Source: Mycobacterium sp. ITM-2016-00316
GTDB taxonomy: Bacteria > Actinomycetota > Actinomycetes > Mycobacteriales > Mycobacteriaceae
DNA length: 64,000 bases
Assembly: GCF_002968335.2 (NCBI RefSeq)
Contig: NZ_CP134398.1
Location: forward strand, 4,960,001 to 5,024,000
Direction: 5' to 3'
The notes beneath the pieces were generated by a model. The model saw only the letters and a list, made by a program, of their open reading frames with translations. It did no database searches and was not told where the DNA came from. The position numbers and the translations under genes are program-made. Numbering within the stretch: the first letter of the stretch is position 1; each line of letters starts with the position of its first letter. Of the stretch, positions 38,524-47,520 are shown one piece after another.

Positions 38524-40800
38524 ATGACCAAAGTAGGTGGGGCCGGCGTGCCGCTCGGCGTCTGGCTGGCCGACCTGCCCGACGAGAGCCTGGTCCGGCT
38601 GCTCGAATGCCGGCCGGACCTCACCCAGCCACCGCCGGGCACCATCGCCGCGCTGGCGGCCCGCGCCCAGGCCCGCCAGTCGGTCAAGGCCGCCACCGAC
38701 GCCCTGAACTTCCTGCACCTGGCGGTGCTGGACGCTCTTCTCGTGTTGCACGCCGACACCGCCCCGGTGCCGCGGGACATGCTGCTGGAGTATCTCGGTG
38801 ACCGCGCCGACAGCGCCCAGCTGAAGGAGGCGCTCGACGCGTTGGCCGACCGCGCCCTGATCTGGGGTGACGACGTGCTGCGCGTGGTGGGCGAGACCGC
38901 GGCCGGGCTGCCCTGGTACCCCGGCCAGGCCGTACCCGATGTGCCCGATCTGCCCGCCGAGGAGATCCCGGCGCTGCTCGAGGACCTCGACGACCCGTCG
39001 CGTGAACTGCTGACCCGGCTGGTCGAGGGCTCACCGGTGGGACGTACCCGCGACGCGCTGCCCGGGACGCCCGCCGACCGGCCGGTGCAGCGGCTGCTGG
39101 CCACCGGGCTGCTGCACCACATCGGCAGTGACACCGGAGACACCGTCATCCTGCCGCGGGTCGTCGCCCAGGTGATGCGCGGTGATCTACCCGGCCCGAC
39201 CGGTCTGCGCACGCCGGACCCGACGATGCACACCACGACGCAGGCCGACGTCGACTCGGTGGCCGCCGGCGCCGCCATCGACCTGCTCCGCGAGTTCGAC
39301 GTCCTGATCCAGACCCTGTCGTCCACCCCGGTGCCCGAACTGCGCAGCGGTGGGCTCGGGGTCCGCGAGGTCAAGAAGCTGACCAAGCTGACCGGTATCG
39401 ACGAGCAGCGGCTCGGCCTGATTCTGGAGGTGGCCGCGGCGGCGGGACTGATCGCGCCCGGTACCCCGGACCCCGAACCTGCCGACGGCAACGCCCCGTA
39501 CTGGGCGCCGACGGTCGCCGCGGACCGATTCATCGAGATCTCGACCGCCGCGCGCTGGCACCTGGTCGCCTGGACCTGGCTGAACCTGCCCGCGCGGCCA
39601 AGTCTGGTGGGCAGCCGCGGTCCCGACGGTAAGCCGTTCGGTGTGCTCTCGGATGCGCTGTACTCAACCGCGGCCCCGCTGGACCGTCGCCTGCTGTTGA
39701 CGGTGCTGAACGACTTGCCCGCCGGCGCGGGCGTGGAACCTGAATCGGCGGCGCTGGCGATGGTGTGGCAGCGGCCGCGCTGGGCCGCCCGGCTGCAGCT
39801 CGACCCGGTGACCAACCTGCTGCGCGAAGCCCACGCGGTCGGGCTGGTCGGGCGCGGCGCGATCGCCGGCCCGACCCGGTTGTTGCTGGCCCAGCGCAGC
39901 GAGGACGACGCCGAGGCCGTGATCAACGCGATGGCCAAGGTGCTACCGGCACCGCTGGACCATTTTCTGCTGCAGGCCGATCTGACGGTCGTGGTGCCCG
40001 GCCCGCTGCTGCGCGAGCTCGCCGAACAGCTGGACGCGGTGGCCACCGTGGAATCGGCCGGTGCCGCGATGGTCTACCGGATCAGCGAACCGTCGATTCG
40101 CCGCGCTCTCGATGCCGGGCGCACCGCCAGCGGTCTGCACGCTTTCTTCGAGAAGCACTCGAAAACACCTGTGCCACAAGGCTTGACATACCTGATCGAC
40201 GATGTCGCACGCCGGCACGGCCAGCTGCGGGTCGGGATGGCGGCATCGTTCGTGCGCTGCGAGGACCCGGCATTGCTGGCCCAGGCGGTGTCCACGCCGG
40301 CCGCCGAACCTCTGGAACTGCGCATCCTGGCACCCACCGTCGCGGTGTCGCAGGCCTCGATCGGCGATGTGCTGGCCGCTCTGCGCACCGGCGGGTTCGT
40401 GCCCGCGGCCGAGGACTCCACCGGTGCGGTTGTCGACATCCGTGCCCGCGGCGCCCGGGTGCCCGCACCGGGGCGGCGCCGGGTGTTCCGGCCGCTGACC
40501 GCTCCCGGAGCCCAGACCCTGGGCGCGATCGTCGCGGTGATGCGCAGCGTGGCGGCCTCGCCGCGCTCCGGTGAGCGCCTGGATCCGGCGGTGCTCATCG
40601 CGCTGCTGCAGCAGGCGGCGCTGGAACAGACGTCGGTGGTCATGGGGTATGTGGATCCGGCGGGGGTGGCCACCCAGCGCGTGGTGTCCCCGATCAACAT
40701 CCGCGGGGGTCAGTTGACCGCCTTCGATCCGGCCTCGGGCCGGGTGCGGGAGTTTGCCATCCACCGCGTGACGTCCGTGGTGTCGGCCGACTCTGGATAA
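38524..40800 (+). CDS. Helicase-associated protein (Rv0862c-type)
   Basis: A 758-residue protein, similar to the 756 residues of Rv0862c. It contains repeated helical winged-helix-like segments, for example [20 protein letters not shown], and a C-terminal helicase-associated domain ([20 protein letters not shown]... [20 protein letters not shown]). No Walker motifs are seen, so it is not an ATPase itself. It stands directly upstream of the XPB helicase (55 bases), as in all mycobacteria I recall, which implies a joint role in DNA repair or transcription-coupled processes. Start ATG 38524. Confidence 0.85.
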   Translation: MTKVGGAGVPLGVWLADLPDESLVRLLECRPDLTQPPPGTIAALAARAQARQSVKAATDALNFLHLAVLDALLVLHADTAPVPRDMLLEYLGDRADSAQLKEALDALADRALIWGDDVLRVVGETAAGLPWYPGQAVPDVPDLPAEEIPALLEDLDDPSRELLTRLVEGSPVGRTRDALPGTPADRPVQRLLATGLLHHIGSDTGDTVILPRVVAQVMRGDLPGPTGLRTPDPTMHTTTQADVDSVAAGAAIDLLREFDVLIQTLSSTPVPELRSGGLGVREVKKLTKLTGIDEQRLGLILEVAAAAGLIAPGTPDPEPADGNAPYWAPTVAADRFIEISTAARWHLVAWTWLNLPARPSLVGSRGPDGKPFGVLSDALYSTAAPLDRRLLLTVLNDLPAGAGVEPESAALAMVWQRPRWAARLQLDPVTNLLREAHAVGLVGRGAIAGPTRLLLAQRSEDDAEAVINAMAKVLPAPLDHFLLQADLTVVVPGPLLRELAEQLDAVATVESAGAAMVYRISEPSIRRALDAGRTASGLHAFFEKHSKTPVPQGLTYLIDDVARRHGQLRVGMAASFVRCEDPALLAQAVSTPAAEPLELRILAPTVAVSQASIGDVLAALRTGGFVPAAEDSTGAVVDIRARGARVPAPGRRRVFRPLTAPGAQTLGAIVAVMRSVAASPRSGERLDPAVLIALLQQAALEQTSVVMGYVDPAGVATQRVVSPINIRGGQLTAFDPASGRVREFAIHRVTSVVSADSG

Positions 40801-40854
40801 TGGACGGAATGACCTTCAGAGCGCGTAACGCGCCGCAGAACAGGGACGTCGCGC

Positions 40855-42503
40855 ATGACTGACGGCCCCCTGATCGTGCAGTCCGACAAAACCGTGCTGC
40901 TCGAAGTCGACCACGAACTCGCCGGTGCGGCGCGGGCGGCGATCGCACCGTTCGCCGAGCTGAGCGCGCCCCCGAACACATCCACACCTACCGCATCACG
41001 CCACTGGCCCTATGGAACGCCCGCGCCGCCGGCCACGACGCCGAGCAGGTGGTCGACGCCCTGGTGAGCTTCTCCCGGTACGCGGTGCCGCAGCCGTTGC
41101 TGGTCGACATCGTCGACACCATGGGCCGCTACGGCAGGCTGCAGCTGATCAAGAGTCCGGTGCACGGACTGGTGCTGGTGAGCCTGGACCGCGCGGTCCT
41201 CGAAGAGGTGCTGCGCAACAAGAAGATCGCCCCGATGCTGGGCGCCCGCATCGACGACGACATGGTGATCGTGCACGCCAGCGAGCGTGGGCGGGTCAAG
41301 CAGATGTTGCTGAAGATCGGCTGGCCCGCCGAGGACCTGGCCGGCTACGTCAATGGTGAGGCGCACCCGATCACCCTCGCCCAGGACGGCTGGGTCCTGC
41401 GCGACTACCAGGAGATGGCCGCCGACTCGTTCTGGGCCGGTGGGTCCGGTGTGGTGGTGCTGCCCTGTGGTGCGGGCAAGACCCTGGTCGGCGCGGCCGC
41501 GATGGCCAAGGCCGGTGCGACGACGCTGATCCTGGTCACCAACACCGTCGCGGGCAGGCAGTGGAAGCGTGAGCTGATCGCGCGGACCTCGCTGACCGAG
41601 GAGGAGATCGGCGAGTACTCCGGTGAACGCAAGGAGATCCGCCCGGTCACCATCGCGACGTATCAGGTGATCACCCGGCGCACCAAGGGCGAGTACAAGC
41701 ATCTGGAGCTGTTCGACAGCCGCGACTGGGGCCTGATCATCTACGACGAGGTGCACCTGCTGCCGGCGCCGGTGTTCCGGATGACCGCGGATCTGCAGTC
41801 GCGGCGCCGGCTCGGGCTGACCGCGACGCTGATCCGCGAGGACGGCCGCGAGGGTGACGTGTTCTCCCTCATCGGCCCGAAGCGCTACGACGCGCCGTGG
41901 AAGGACATCGAGGCCCAGGGCTGGATCGCGCCGGCCGAGTGCATCGAGGTCCGGGTGACGATGACCGACAACGAGCGGATGCTCTACGCGGTCGCCGAGC
42001 CGGAGGAACGCTACAAACTGTGCTCCACCGCGCGCTCGAAGATCGCCGTGGTGAAGTCGATCCTGGAGCGCCATCCCAAGGAGCCGACGCTGGTGATCGG
42101 CGCCTACCTCGACCAGCTCGACGAGCTCGGCCAGGAGCTGGACGCCCCGGTGATCCAGGGATCGACCAAGAACGCCGAACGCGAGCTGCTGTTCGACCAG
42201 TTCCGGCGCGGTGAGATCCGCACCCTGGTGGTCTCCAAGGTGGCGAACTTCTCCATCGACCTTCCGGAAGCCTCTGTCGCCGTTCAGGTCTCGGGCACTT
42301 TCGGGTCGCGTCAGGAAGAGGCGCAGCGGCTGGGACGGTTGCTGCGGCCCAAGGCCGACGGTGGCGGTGCGGTGTTCTATTCGGTGGTCAGCCGCGACAG
42401 CCTGGACGCGGAGTACGCCGCGCACCGGCAGCGTTTCCTGGCCGAGCAGGGTTACGGCTACATCATCAAGGACGCCGACGATCTGCTGGGCCCGGCCATA
42501 TGA
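40855..42503 (+). pseudogene. xpb: XPB/Ssl2-type DNA helicase, interrupted by a one-base frameshift
   Basis: ATG 40855 opens the expected N-terminus (MTDGPLIVQSDKTVLLEVDH), which continues to FAEL and then goes out of frame. The second part, in another frame, runs from RAPEHIHTYRITPLALWNAR through the SF2 helicase core: Walker A PCGAGKTLVGAA, DEVH in IIYDEVHLLPAP, TATLIREDG, and the C-terminal QRLGRLLRPKADGGG motif. Inserting one base between 40962 and 40963 (GAGCTG-?-AGCGC) gives a 549-residue protein, which is the usual length. XPB is a 3'-5' helicase of repair. Restart at GTG 41049 would lack about 65 residues. Sequence error or a true mutation cannot be separated here. Confidence 0.85.
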
Positions 42504-42847
42504 CCGTCGGGCGAGTGGTGCCGATCCTCACCGTCGCCGACATCGAGACCACCCGCGACGCCTACGTCGCCACGCTCGGCCTGACCGAGGTGATGAACCA
42601 CGGGTGGATCGTCACCCTCGCCGACGCCGAGCACCGGCACCAGCTCAGCTTGATGACGAAGGACCTCACCGCGCCGGTCAACCCGACGGTGTCGATCGAG
42701 GTCGACGACGTCGACGCCGCGCACACCGCCGCGCTCGCCGCCGGGCTGCGGATCGTGCACCCGCTGTCCGACGAAGACTGGGGCGTACGGCGGTTCTTCT
42801 TCGCCGACGGCTCCGGAAACGTCATCAACGTCCTATCGCACGGCTGA
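42500..42847 (+). CDS. Glyoxalase/bleomycin-resistance (VOC) fold protein
   Basis: A 115-residue single-domain VOC protein. It begins GRVVPILTVADIETTRDAYV and continues with GLTEVMNHGWIVTLAD, TVSIEVDDVDAAHTAALAAG and RRFFFADGSGNVINVLSHG. Its ATG overlaps the XPB stop (ATGA), so it depends on the same mRNA. Dimerisation would be needed to form an active metal site. Role unknown. Confidence 0.85.
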   Translation: MTVGRVVPILTVADIETTRDAYVATLGLTEVMNHGWIVTLADAEHRHQLSLMTKDLTAPVNPTVSIEVDDVDAAHTAALAAGLRIVHPLSDEDWGVRRFFFADGSGNVINVLSHG

Positions 42848-42926
42848 CATCGTCACGCAAAGATGCGGTCAAACCACTGAGGGCGGCGATTTAGACTGAA
42901 AGGACCCTTACGCAAGGAGTTCGACG

Positions 42927-43442
42927 GTGACGAGTAACGACGGGGGCTACTACCCGCCACCAGGTGGACAGCCCTGGGGTGGCCCGCAGGGACCGCCGCC
43001 CGGCTACCCGGCCCATCCCGGCTATCCGCAACAGCCCCCGCCCAAAGGCAAGAGCCGGTGGCCGTGGATCATCGGCGCCGGCGTGCTCGTTCTCGTTCTG
43101 GTGGCCGTACTCGGCCTTGTCGTGATCAATGCCGGCGGCGATGGTGACGAGCAAGCTCTGCAGCGCACCGTGATCACCTACGAGGTGACGGGTGCGGCCG
43201 GATCGGTAGAGCTCTCCTATTGGGGCACCGAGGGGCAGCAGCCCCCCACAACGGTCCCCCTTCCATGGCGCGCGACCGTGACACTTGAGGGCCAGGACGC
43301 TTACTTCGACGTCTCCGCACGAACGGCAGAAGAACCCGACGGGGAACTCGCGTGCCGAGTGATCGCCAACGGAAAGGCGATTGCCGAGGAGCGGACGGTC
43401 GGTGAGTTCGTGGGCTGCGGCGGTCGCCTGAACGAGCAGTGA
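42927..43442 (+). CDS. MmpS-like membrane protein
   Basis: A 171-residue protein starting at GTG 42927 behind an AAGGAG site. The first 45 residues are Pro/Gly/Tyr-rich (YYPPPGGQPWGGPQGPPPGY), then one membrane helix (WPWIIGAGVLVLVLVAVLGL) and an extracytoplasmic beta-rich domain beginning TYEVTGAAGSVELSYWGTEG with cysteines near the end (ACRV, VGCGG). The soluble domain resembles MmpS proteins, the partners of MmpL lipid transporters, but no mmpL gene is in the window. Function as a membrane-tethered accessory is inferred. Confidence 0.75.
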   Translation: MTSNDGGYYPPPGGQPWGGPQGPPPGYPAHPGYPQQPPPKGKSRWPWIIGAGVLVLVLVAVLGLVVINAGGDGDEQALQRTVITYEVTGAAGSVELSYWGTEGQQPPTTVPLPWRATVTLEGQDAYFDVSARTAEEPDGELACRVIANGKAIAEERTVGEFVGCGGRLNEQ

Positions 43443-43456
43443 TCCGTACCGAAGGG

Positions 43457-43942
43457 TCAGTGCGCGTCGTCGGCGTACCGGGCAGCGAAGACCTCGGCCA
43501 TATTTTCGGCAGCCTGCTCCGGCGAAGGCAGCTGGATAACGGTACTCAGGACGGAACTCCACTCCGAGCGGTCATGGCCCATCCGGGCCAACCCCTCCAG
43601 CAAGAAGGCGTGCATCACGGATCGCGCCTTGAGCTGGGCGAGCTCGGCGATCACCCGGATCTCTTCCGCCAGTTCGCGTTCGGTCATCTTCACCACACTG
43701 GGATCCAGGTCCACCCGTTGAACCGGTCCGGTGAGGTACGCCGTCACCGATACGGTGCCGGACGGGTTCGTGACGGTGAATACCGGGACCTCTGGGTCGT
43801 CGTCGACAGCCGGCCCCGGAGGCGTGGCATCGACTCGCGGTTCATCATCGGCCCATGAGAAATCCAGGCCCGCGAGTTCGCCGCCCTGCTGCTCCGAGTC
43901 GAGATCGGCCTCGGCATCGTCGTCCCATGACCCGCCGCTCAC
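43457..43942 (-). CDS. EspD/EspH-like ESX-associated protein
   Basis: A 161-residue acidic protein from GTG 43942. The N-terminal third is rich in Asp/Glu (MSGGSWDDDAEADLDSEQQG), and the conserved part reads VPVFTVTNPSGTVSVTAYLT, VKMTERELAEEIRVIAELAQ with LKARSVMHAFLL, then LPSPEQAAENMAEVFAARYA. This agrees with the order of motifs in EspH (Rv3867) and EspD (Rv3614c), which support stability and secretion of EspA/EspC-type substrates. It is the third gene of a three-gene operon with EspA-like and EspC-like genes. Confidence 0.8.
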   Translation of the reverse strand: MSGGSWDDDAEADLDSEQQGGELAGLDFSWADDEPRVDATPPGPAVDDDPEVPVFTVTNPSGTVSVTAYLTGPVQRVDLDPSVVKMTERELAEEIRVIAELAQLKARSVMHAFLLEGLARMGHDRSEWSSVLSTVIQLPSPEQAAENMAEVFAARYADDAH

Positions 43943-43960
43943 GGACGTGCCACCTGCACC

Positions 43961-44296
43961 TCAGCCACCGGGCTGCATCTGCCGATCGATGTTGCCCTTT
44001 TCTTGGGCGTCGATGGCGTCATACATGTCGGCAGCGTGTTCGAGCTTGACGGCGAGATCGTCCGACTGCGCTTGCACCATGCGACTAGCTCGTGCGCGTT
44101 CTTCCTCCGCGCGCTTGAGCGCCTTATAGGTGTCATCGCAAACGGTTCCGTGCGTCTTCTCCACCCGTTTGTTGACGTCGACCGGTTTGAACTGCGCGTC
44201 CCACACTGCCCTGGAGGCCTGGCTCTGCTGGTCGGCCAGCATGCGGAGATGCCCTGCGGTGACCTGCAACGGACTCAAGGGCGAGCTCATCGTCAT
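43961..44296 (-). CDS. EspC-family ESX substrate
   Basis: A 111-residue helical protein. It contains LSPLQVTAGHLRMLADQQSQ, then the family motif THGTVCDDTYKAL (compare THG.YC in EspC), and at residues 92-96 YDAID, which fits the YxxxD/E type VII secretion signal. It should pair with the EspA-like protein as EspA/EspC do. Its ATG overlaps the espA-like stop by four bases. One cysteine (C53) in the THG motif is conserved in the family. Confidence 0.82.
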   Translation of the reverse strand: MTMSSPLSPLQVTAGHLRMLADQQSQASRAVWDAQFKPVDVNKRVEKTHGTVCDDTYKALKRAEEERARASRMVQAQSDDLAVKLEHAADMYDAIDAQEKGNIDRQMQPGG

Positions 44297-45051
44297 CTCC
44301 CTGCCGGCGGGGGTATCCGCGGGTCGTAGTCATTGGCGGAGTCCGAAATGGTGACCGCATCCGCGATCTTCTTGTACTCGTCACCGACCTTGGCGACAGA
44401 CCGTGCGATCGCGTCGGCCTTGTCCTGCATGTCCTCGTGATCCCGAATGGCCTCGGCCAACGTGGTTGCGACCATCAGGGTCTCTATGGCGAATTGGGCG
44501 GCCTTGCCAGCTACCCCTATGCGTCCGATGTACTGGGTGAGCTCGCCGAAGTCCGCCAGATCATTGTGATGAATCCTTAGGGCCTCGCGTGCCGGCGGGA
44601 GCAGGTCCGCCTCGTTGCTGATCAGCCTCTGGATCTCGCGGTCCAGATCGGCAAGGGTCACCACCCGGTTGTGCTGTTCTCTGTTGCGCTCCGAGTAGCG
44701 GTCAGCGGCGGTCCCGCCGGACCATTGATCGCTGGGATACGCGCCGGAAAGCGGGAGCTCCGCGGCATCGAAAGCCTCGGCGGATTCAGTGAAGTCGATC
44801 GCATGGTCGGGGTCGCCCTCACCGCAAGACTTCAGCATCCGATCTATCTGCTTCTGACCCTCTTGCAAGACGAAAGTCGGGGCGATGATGAGCTTCCCGG
44901 CCGAATCAGCCGTAGTTTTGGCGACATCGCGCAGACCGGGCAGGCCGAGCTGTTCAGCAATTTCTCTGACCCACTCGGCAGTCTTTTTGGCCCTATCCGC
45001 CACTTCGGACACACCGTCGACAACGTCGTCGACAAAGCCCCAGAACCCCAC
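44293..45051 (-). CDS. EspA/EspE-like ESX substrate
   Basis: A 252-residue protein starting at GTG 45051 (VGFWGFVDDVVDGVSEVADR). The middle has the EspA-like turn YPSDQWSGGTAADRYSERNR (WSG at residues 110-112), surrounded by long helices (VVTLADLDREIQRLISNEAD; QFAIETLMVATTLAEAIRDH). A single cysteine at residue 76 recalls the disulfide-linked EspA. The C-terminus is Pro-rich. It is the first gene of the operon with EspC- and EspD-like genes; none of the ESX core components lie in the window, so the partners must be elsewhere. The exact ESX system used is not known. Confidence 0.78.
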   Translation of the reverse strand: MGFWGFVDDVVDGVSEVADRAKKTAEWVREIAEQLGLPGLRDVAKTTADSAGKLIIAPTFVLQEGQKQIDRMLKSCGEGDPDHAIDFTESAEAFDAAELPLSGAYPSDQWSGGTAADRYSERNREQHNRVVTLADLDREIQRLISNEADLLPPAREALRIHHNDLADFGELTQYIGRIGVAGKAAQFAIETLMVATTLAEAIRDHEDMQDKADAIARSVAKVGDEYKKIADAVTISDSANDYDPRIPPPAGR

Positions 45052-45130
45052 GCTGCCATCACCTCCGCCGCATTCGAGGCTAACATCGCCCCACCAGGCT
45101 CAGCTGCACCAAATTCGCTCGGTTCGGGAG

Positions 45131-45610
45131 TCAGGTGTCCAGCGCGCCGGCGGCCACCGCGGCCGCGTTGATCCGGGTCAGCACCGAGTGCAGATTCTCC
45201 AGTTCGGCCAGGTCGACGCCGAGTCGGGCCACCACCGCGGGCGGGATGTCCAGCGCCTTGCGGCGCAGCGCCGCACCACCGGCGGTCAGCGAGATGTGGG
45301 TGGTGCGCTCATCGGCCGCACTACGGGTCCGGGTGATGAAACCGAGCGTCTCCAGCCGCTTGAGCATGGGCGAGGTGGTGGCCGGGTCCAGTTGTAGCAG
45401 TGCGGCAATCTGCTTGACGGACAACGGTTCTCCATCGACATTGGCGTTGTCCCACAGCGCCAGCATCACCAGGTACTGCGGATGAGTGAGCCCAAGCGGC
45501 TCCAGCAGCGGCCGGTACACCGCCAGCACGGCGCGGTTGGTCACCGCGAGCGCGAAACACACCTGACGCTCCAACGCGAGCGGATCGACTTCATGGGACA
45601 CCGTGGTCAT
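45131..45610 (-). CDS. MarR/OhrR-family regulator
   Basis: A 159-residue regulator from ATG 45610 (MTTVSHEVDPLALERQVCFA). The cysteine at residue 18 (RQVCFALAVTNRAV) corresponds to the peroxide-sensing Cys of OhrR, and the winged helix is LSVKQIAALLQLDPATTSPM followed by LKRLETLGFITRTRSAADER. It might respond to organic peroxides, but no ohr gene is in the window. It is divergent from the DUF5313 gene, and an ATAGT-N6-ACTAT repeat lies between them. Confidence 0.85.
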   Translation of the reverse strand: MTTVSHEVDPLALERQVCFALAVTNRAVLAVYRPLLEPLGLTHPQYLVMLALWDNANVDGEPLSVKQIAALLQLDPATTSPMLKRLETLGFITRTRSAADERTTHISLTAGGAALRRKALDIPPAVVARLGVDLAELENLHSVLTRINAAAVAAGALDT

Positions 45611-45632
45611 GCTCAACAATGGTAGCCCACTA

Positions 45633-45648
45633 ATAGTTAGCGTACTAT
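45633..45648. promoter_or_regulatory. Candidate OhrR/MarR operator over the DUF5313 promoter
   Basis: ATAGT-TAGCGT-ACTAT is an inverted repeat between the divergent marR and DUF5313 genes. TACTAT (45643-45648) also looks like a -10 element seven bases before ATG 45656, so the downstream gene may be leaderless and directly repressed. Confidence 0.45.
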
Positions 45649-45655
45649 CTAAATT

Positions 45656-46069
45656 ATGGCCGACACTCCCACCTTCGTTCAGCGGGTTCTCTACGCGTAC
45701 GGGCGGCGTCTGCCCGATTCCATGCGGGACTGGGTCGCCGCCGACCTCTCCGGCCCGGGCGCGATCCGCCGGCACATGATCCGCTACGCAATCCCGCCGG
45801 CGCTGATCCTCGCACCACTCTGGCTGCTCCCGGCCTCGCTGTACGTACACCTGGAGATGACGGTGCCCATCTACACCTGGGCGCTGATCATGGGCTACGT
45901 GCTGAACAAGGTGTGGCGCCGGCACCGCCTGGCCCAGCACGGCCTGAACCCCAACCTGGTCGACGCGATCAACCGCGAGAAGAACGCCCGACTGCACGAG
46001 GATTACGCCCGGCGCTACGGCGACCGCCCGGACGACGCGCGCTGGCAGTCGAACTCGAGCCCCTTTTAA
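45656..46069 (+). CDS. DUF5313 membrane protein
   Basis: A 137-residue protein with a helical N-terminus (FVQRVLYAYGRRLPDSMRDW), two membrane segments (YAIPPALILAPLWLLPASLY and MTVPIYTWALIMGYVLNKVW) and a basic C-terminal tail (RRHRLAQHGLNPNLVDAINR). This is DUF5313 by pattern. It is divergent from the OhrR-like gene and may be its regulatory target. No function is known. Confidence 0.78.
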   Translation: MADTPTFVQRVLYAYGRRLPDSMRDWVAADLSGPGAIRRHMIRYAIPPALILAPLWLLPASLYVHLEMTVPIYTWALIMGYVLNKVWRRHRLAQHGLNPNLVDAINREKNARLHEDYARRYGDRPDDARWQSNSSPF

Positions 46070-46084
46070 CGACGAAGGCCCGTT

Positions 46085-46429
46085 CTAAACATGCGGGCCG
46101 ACCTGTTTGGCCACCGTCAGCAGCACTACCGAATCCTCGATCGCGGCCAACGCGTGCCGGGTACGCGGTAGCACCAGGTGATCACCGGCCGAACCTTCCC
46201 AGCCGGCCTCCGCGGTACTCACCCGAACCCGGCCGTGAAGCACCTGCACCGTTGCCTCCCCCGGACTCTCGTGATCGTCGAGGCCGTTGCCCGCGGTCAG
46301 CGCCATCAGCGTCTGCCGCAGGCTGTGCTCATGGCCGCCATAGACCGTATGCGCGCTGCGGCCGCTGGTGGCGGCCCGGGCGGTTTCCAGATGCTCACGC
46401 GCGAGGGCAGTGAGCGAGATCTTCTCCAT
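46085..46429 (-). CDS. Cupin-domain protein
   Basis: A 114-residue cupin. The beta-barrel motif is seen in HEHSLRQTLMALTAGNGLDD, then HESPGEATVQVLHGRVRVST and the second motif GSAGDHLVLPRTRHALAAIE. The metal ligands are partly changed, so it may be a binding protein rather than an enzyme. It is 13 bases after the LLM gene at 46443 and probably cotranscribed. A longer in-frame start would reach into that gene. Confidence 0.82.
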   Translation of the reverse strand: MEKISLTALAREHLETARAATSGRSAHTVYGGHEHSLRQTLMALTAGNGLDDHESPGEATVQVLHGRVRVSTAEAGWEGSAGDHLVLPRTRHALAAIEDSVVLLTVAKQVGPHV

Positions 46430-46442
46430 GGCACAACTATGC

Positions 46443-47432
46443 CTAACTGAGGGCTGGGATGACCTCACGCTCGAACAACTCGATGCCGGAACGGTCGTAG
46501 GCGGCCTCGGGGAAGTACAGGATGGCGTACTCACACCCGAGGTCGCGTAGCCGCGTCAGCCGTTCGACGACCTGTTCGGGGGTGCCGGTGGCCGAGTCCG
46601 GTGAGGCGACATTGGACAGCATCGCGTCGACGGCGTCCTCGCCGGCCTTGGGCACCTGCCGGTCCCGGATGGCCTTGAGCCGGTCCTTGACCTCGGATTC
46701 GGAGCCGGCGATGACGGAGTTGATGTTCGCCGACCGCACAATCGCGTCGTAATCGGTGCCGACCTCGCCGCAGTGGCCGGCCAGGATCTGTGATTTGCGC
46801 TCGAACTCCGCCGGGACGCTGCTGAAGTTGGTGTACTGCGCGTACTTGGCGGCGATGCGGAGGGTGACCTTCTCGCCGCCGCCGGCGACCCACAGCGGCA
46901 GCCCGCCCTCCTGCGGCGGCCTGGGGGCAACGATGGCACCGTCGACCTGGTAGTACTTCCCGTCGAAGGTGACCCGGCCGTCACGCCAGGCGTCCCGCAT
47001 GATCTGCACGCCCTCATCGAGGCGGCCCAGACGCTCACCCGCGGACGGGAAGCCATACCCGTACGCGCGCCATTCATGTTCGTACCAGCCGCCGCCGATG
47101 CCCATCTGGGTGCGGCCGCCGGCGATCACGTCGACGGTTGCTGCAACTTTTGCCAGGTAGGCCGGATTCCGGTAGCTCATGGCGGTACACATCTGGCCGA
47201 GTTTGACCCGTTCGGTGGTGGCCGCGAAGGCCGACATCAGGGTCCAGGCCTCGTGGGTGGCCTCATCGGTGGGGACCGGAACGGTGTGGAAGTGGTCGTA
47301 GACCCACACCGAGTCCCACGTGCTGTTATCGGCGTAGGTGGCCAGGTCACGCATCACTGACCAGTGCTTATCGGTGGGAATGTCGACGAGGTCGAGTCGC
47401 CAACCCTGCGGGATGAAGAGTCCGAAGCGCAT
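46443..47432 (-). CDS. LLM-class F420-dependent oxidoreductase
   Basis: A 329-residue TIM-barrel protein starting MRFGLFIPQGWRLDLVDIPT. Motifs include TWDSVWVYDHFHTVPVPTDE, MSAFAATTERVKLGQMCTAM, SYRNPAYLAKVAATVDVIAG and the glycine-rich TQMGIGGGWYEHEWRAYGYG. It probably uses F420, as many mycobacterial members do. The substrate is unknown. It precedes the cupin gene on the same strand. The start overlaps no other gene; the upstream divergent gene is the secreted protein at 47521. Confidence 0.87.
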   Translation of the reverse strand: MRFGLFIPQGWRLDLVDIPTDKHWSVMRDLATYADNSTWDSVWVYDHFHTVPVPTDEATHEAWTLMSAFAATTERVKLGQMCTAMSYRNPAYLAKVAATVDVIAGGRTQMGIGGGWYEHEWRAYGYGFPSAGERLGRLDEGVQIMRDAWRDGRVTFDGKYYQVDGAIVAPRPPQEGGLPLWVAGGGEKVTLRIAAKYAQYTNFSSVPAEFERKSQILAGHCGEVGTDYDAIVRSANINSVIAGSESEVKDRLKAIRDRQVPKAGEDAVDAMLSNVASPDSATGTPEQVVERLTRLRDLGCEYAILYFPEAAYDRSGIELFEREVIPALS

Positions 47433-47520
47433 ACGTTCAAACTCTAGGCGTCCCCACCCGATTCTTAAATCGTCTACACTCCAGATAAATCATTCGCTGG
47501 ATCAACGCTGAGGACTGGTC

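Noticed and set aside
41010..42425. Long minus-strand frame opposite xpb
   Set aside because: No recognisable motifs, whereas the plus strand has all SF2 helicase motifs.
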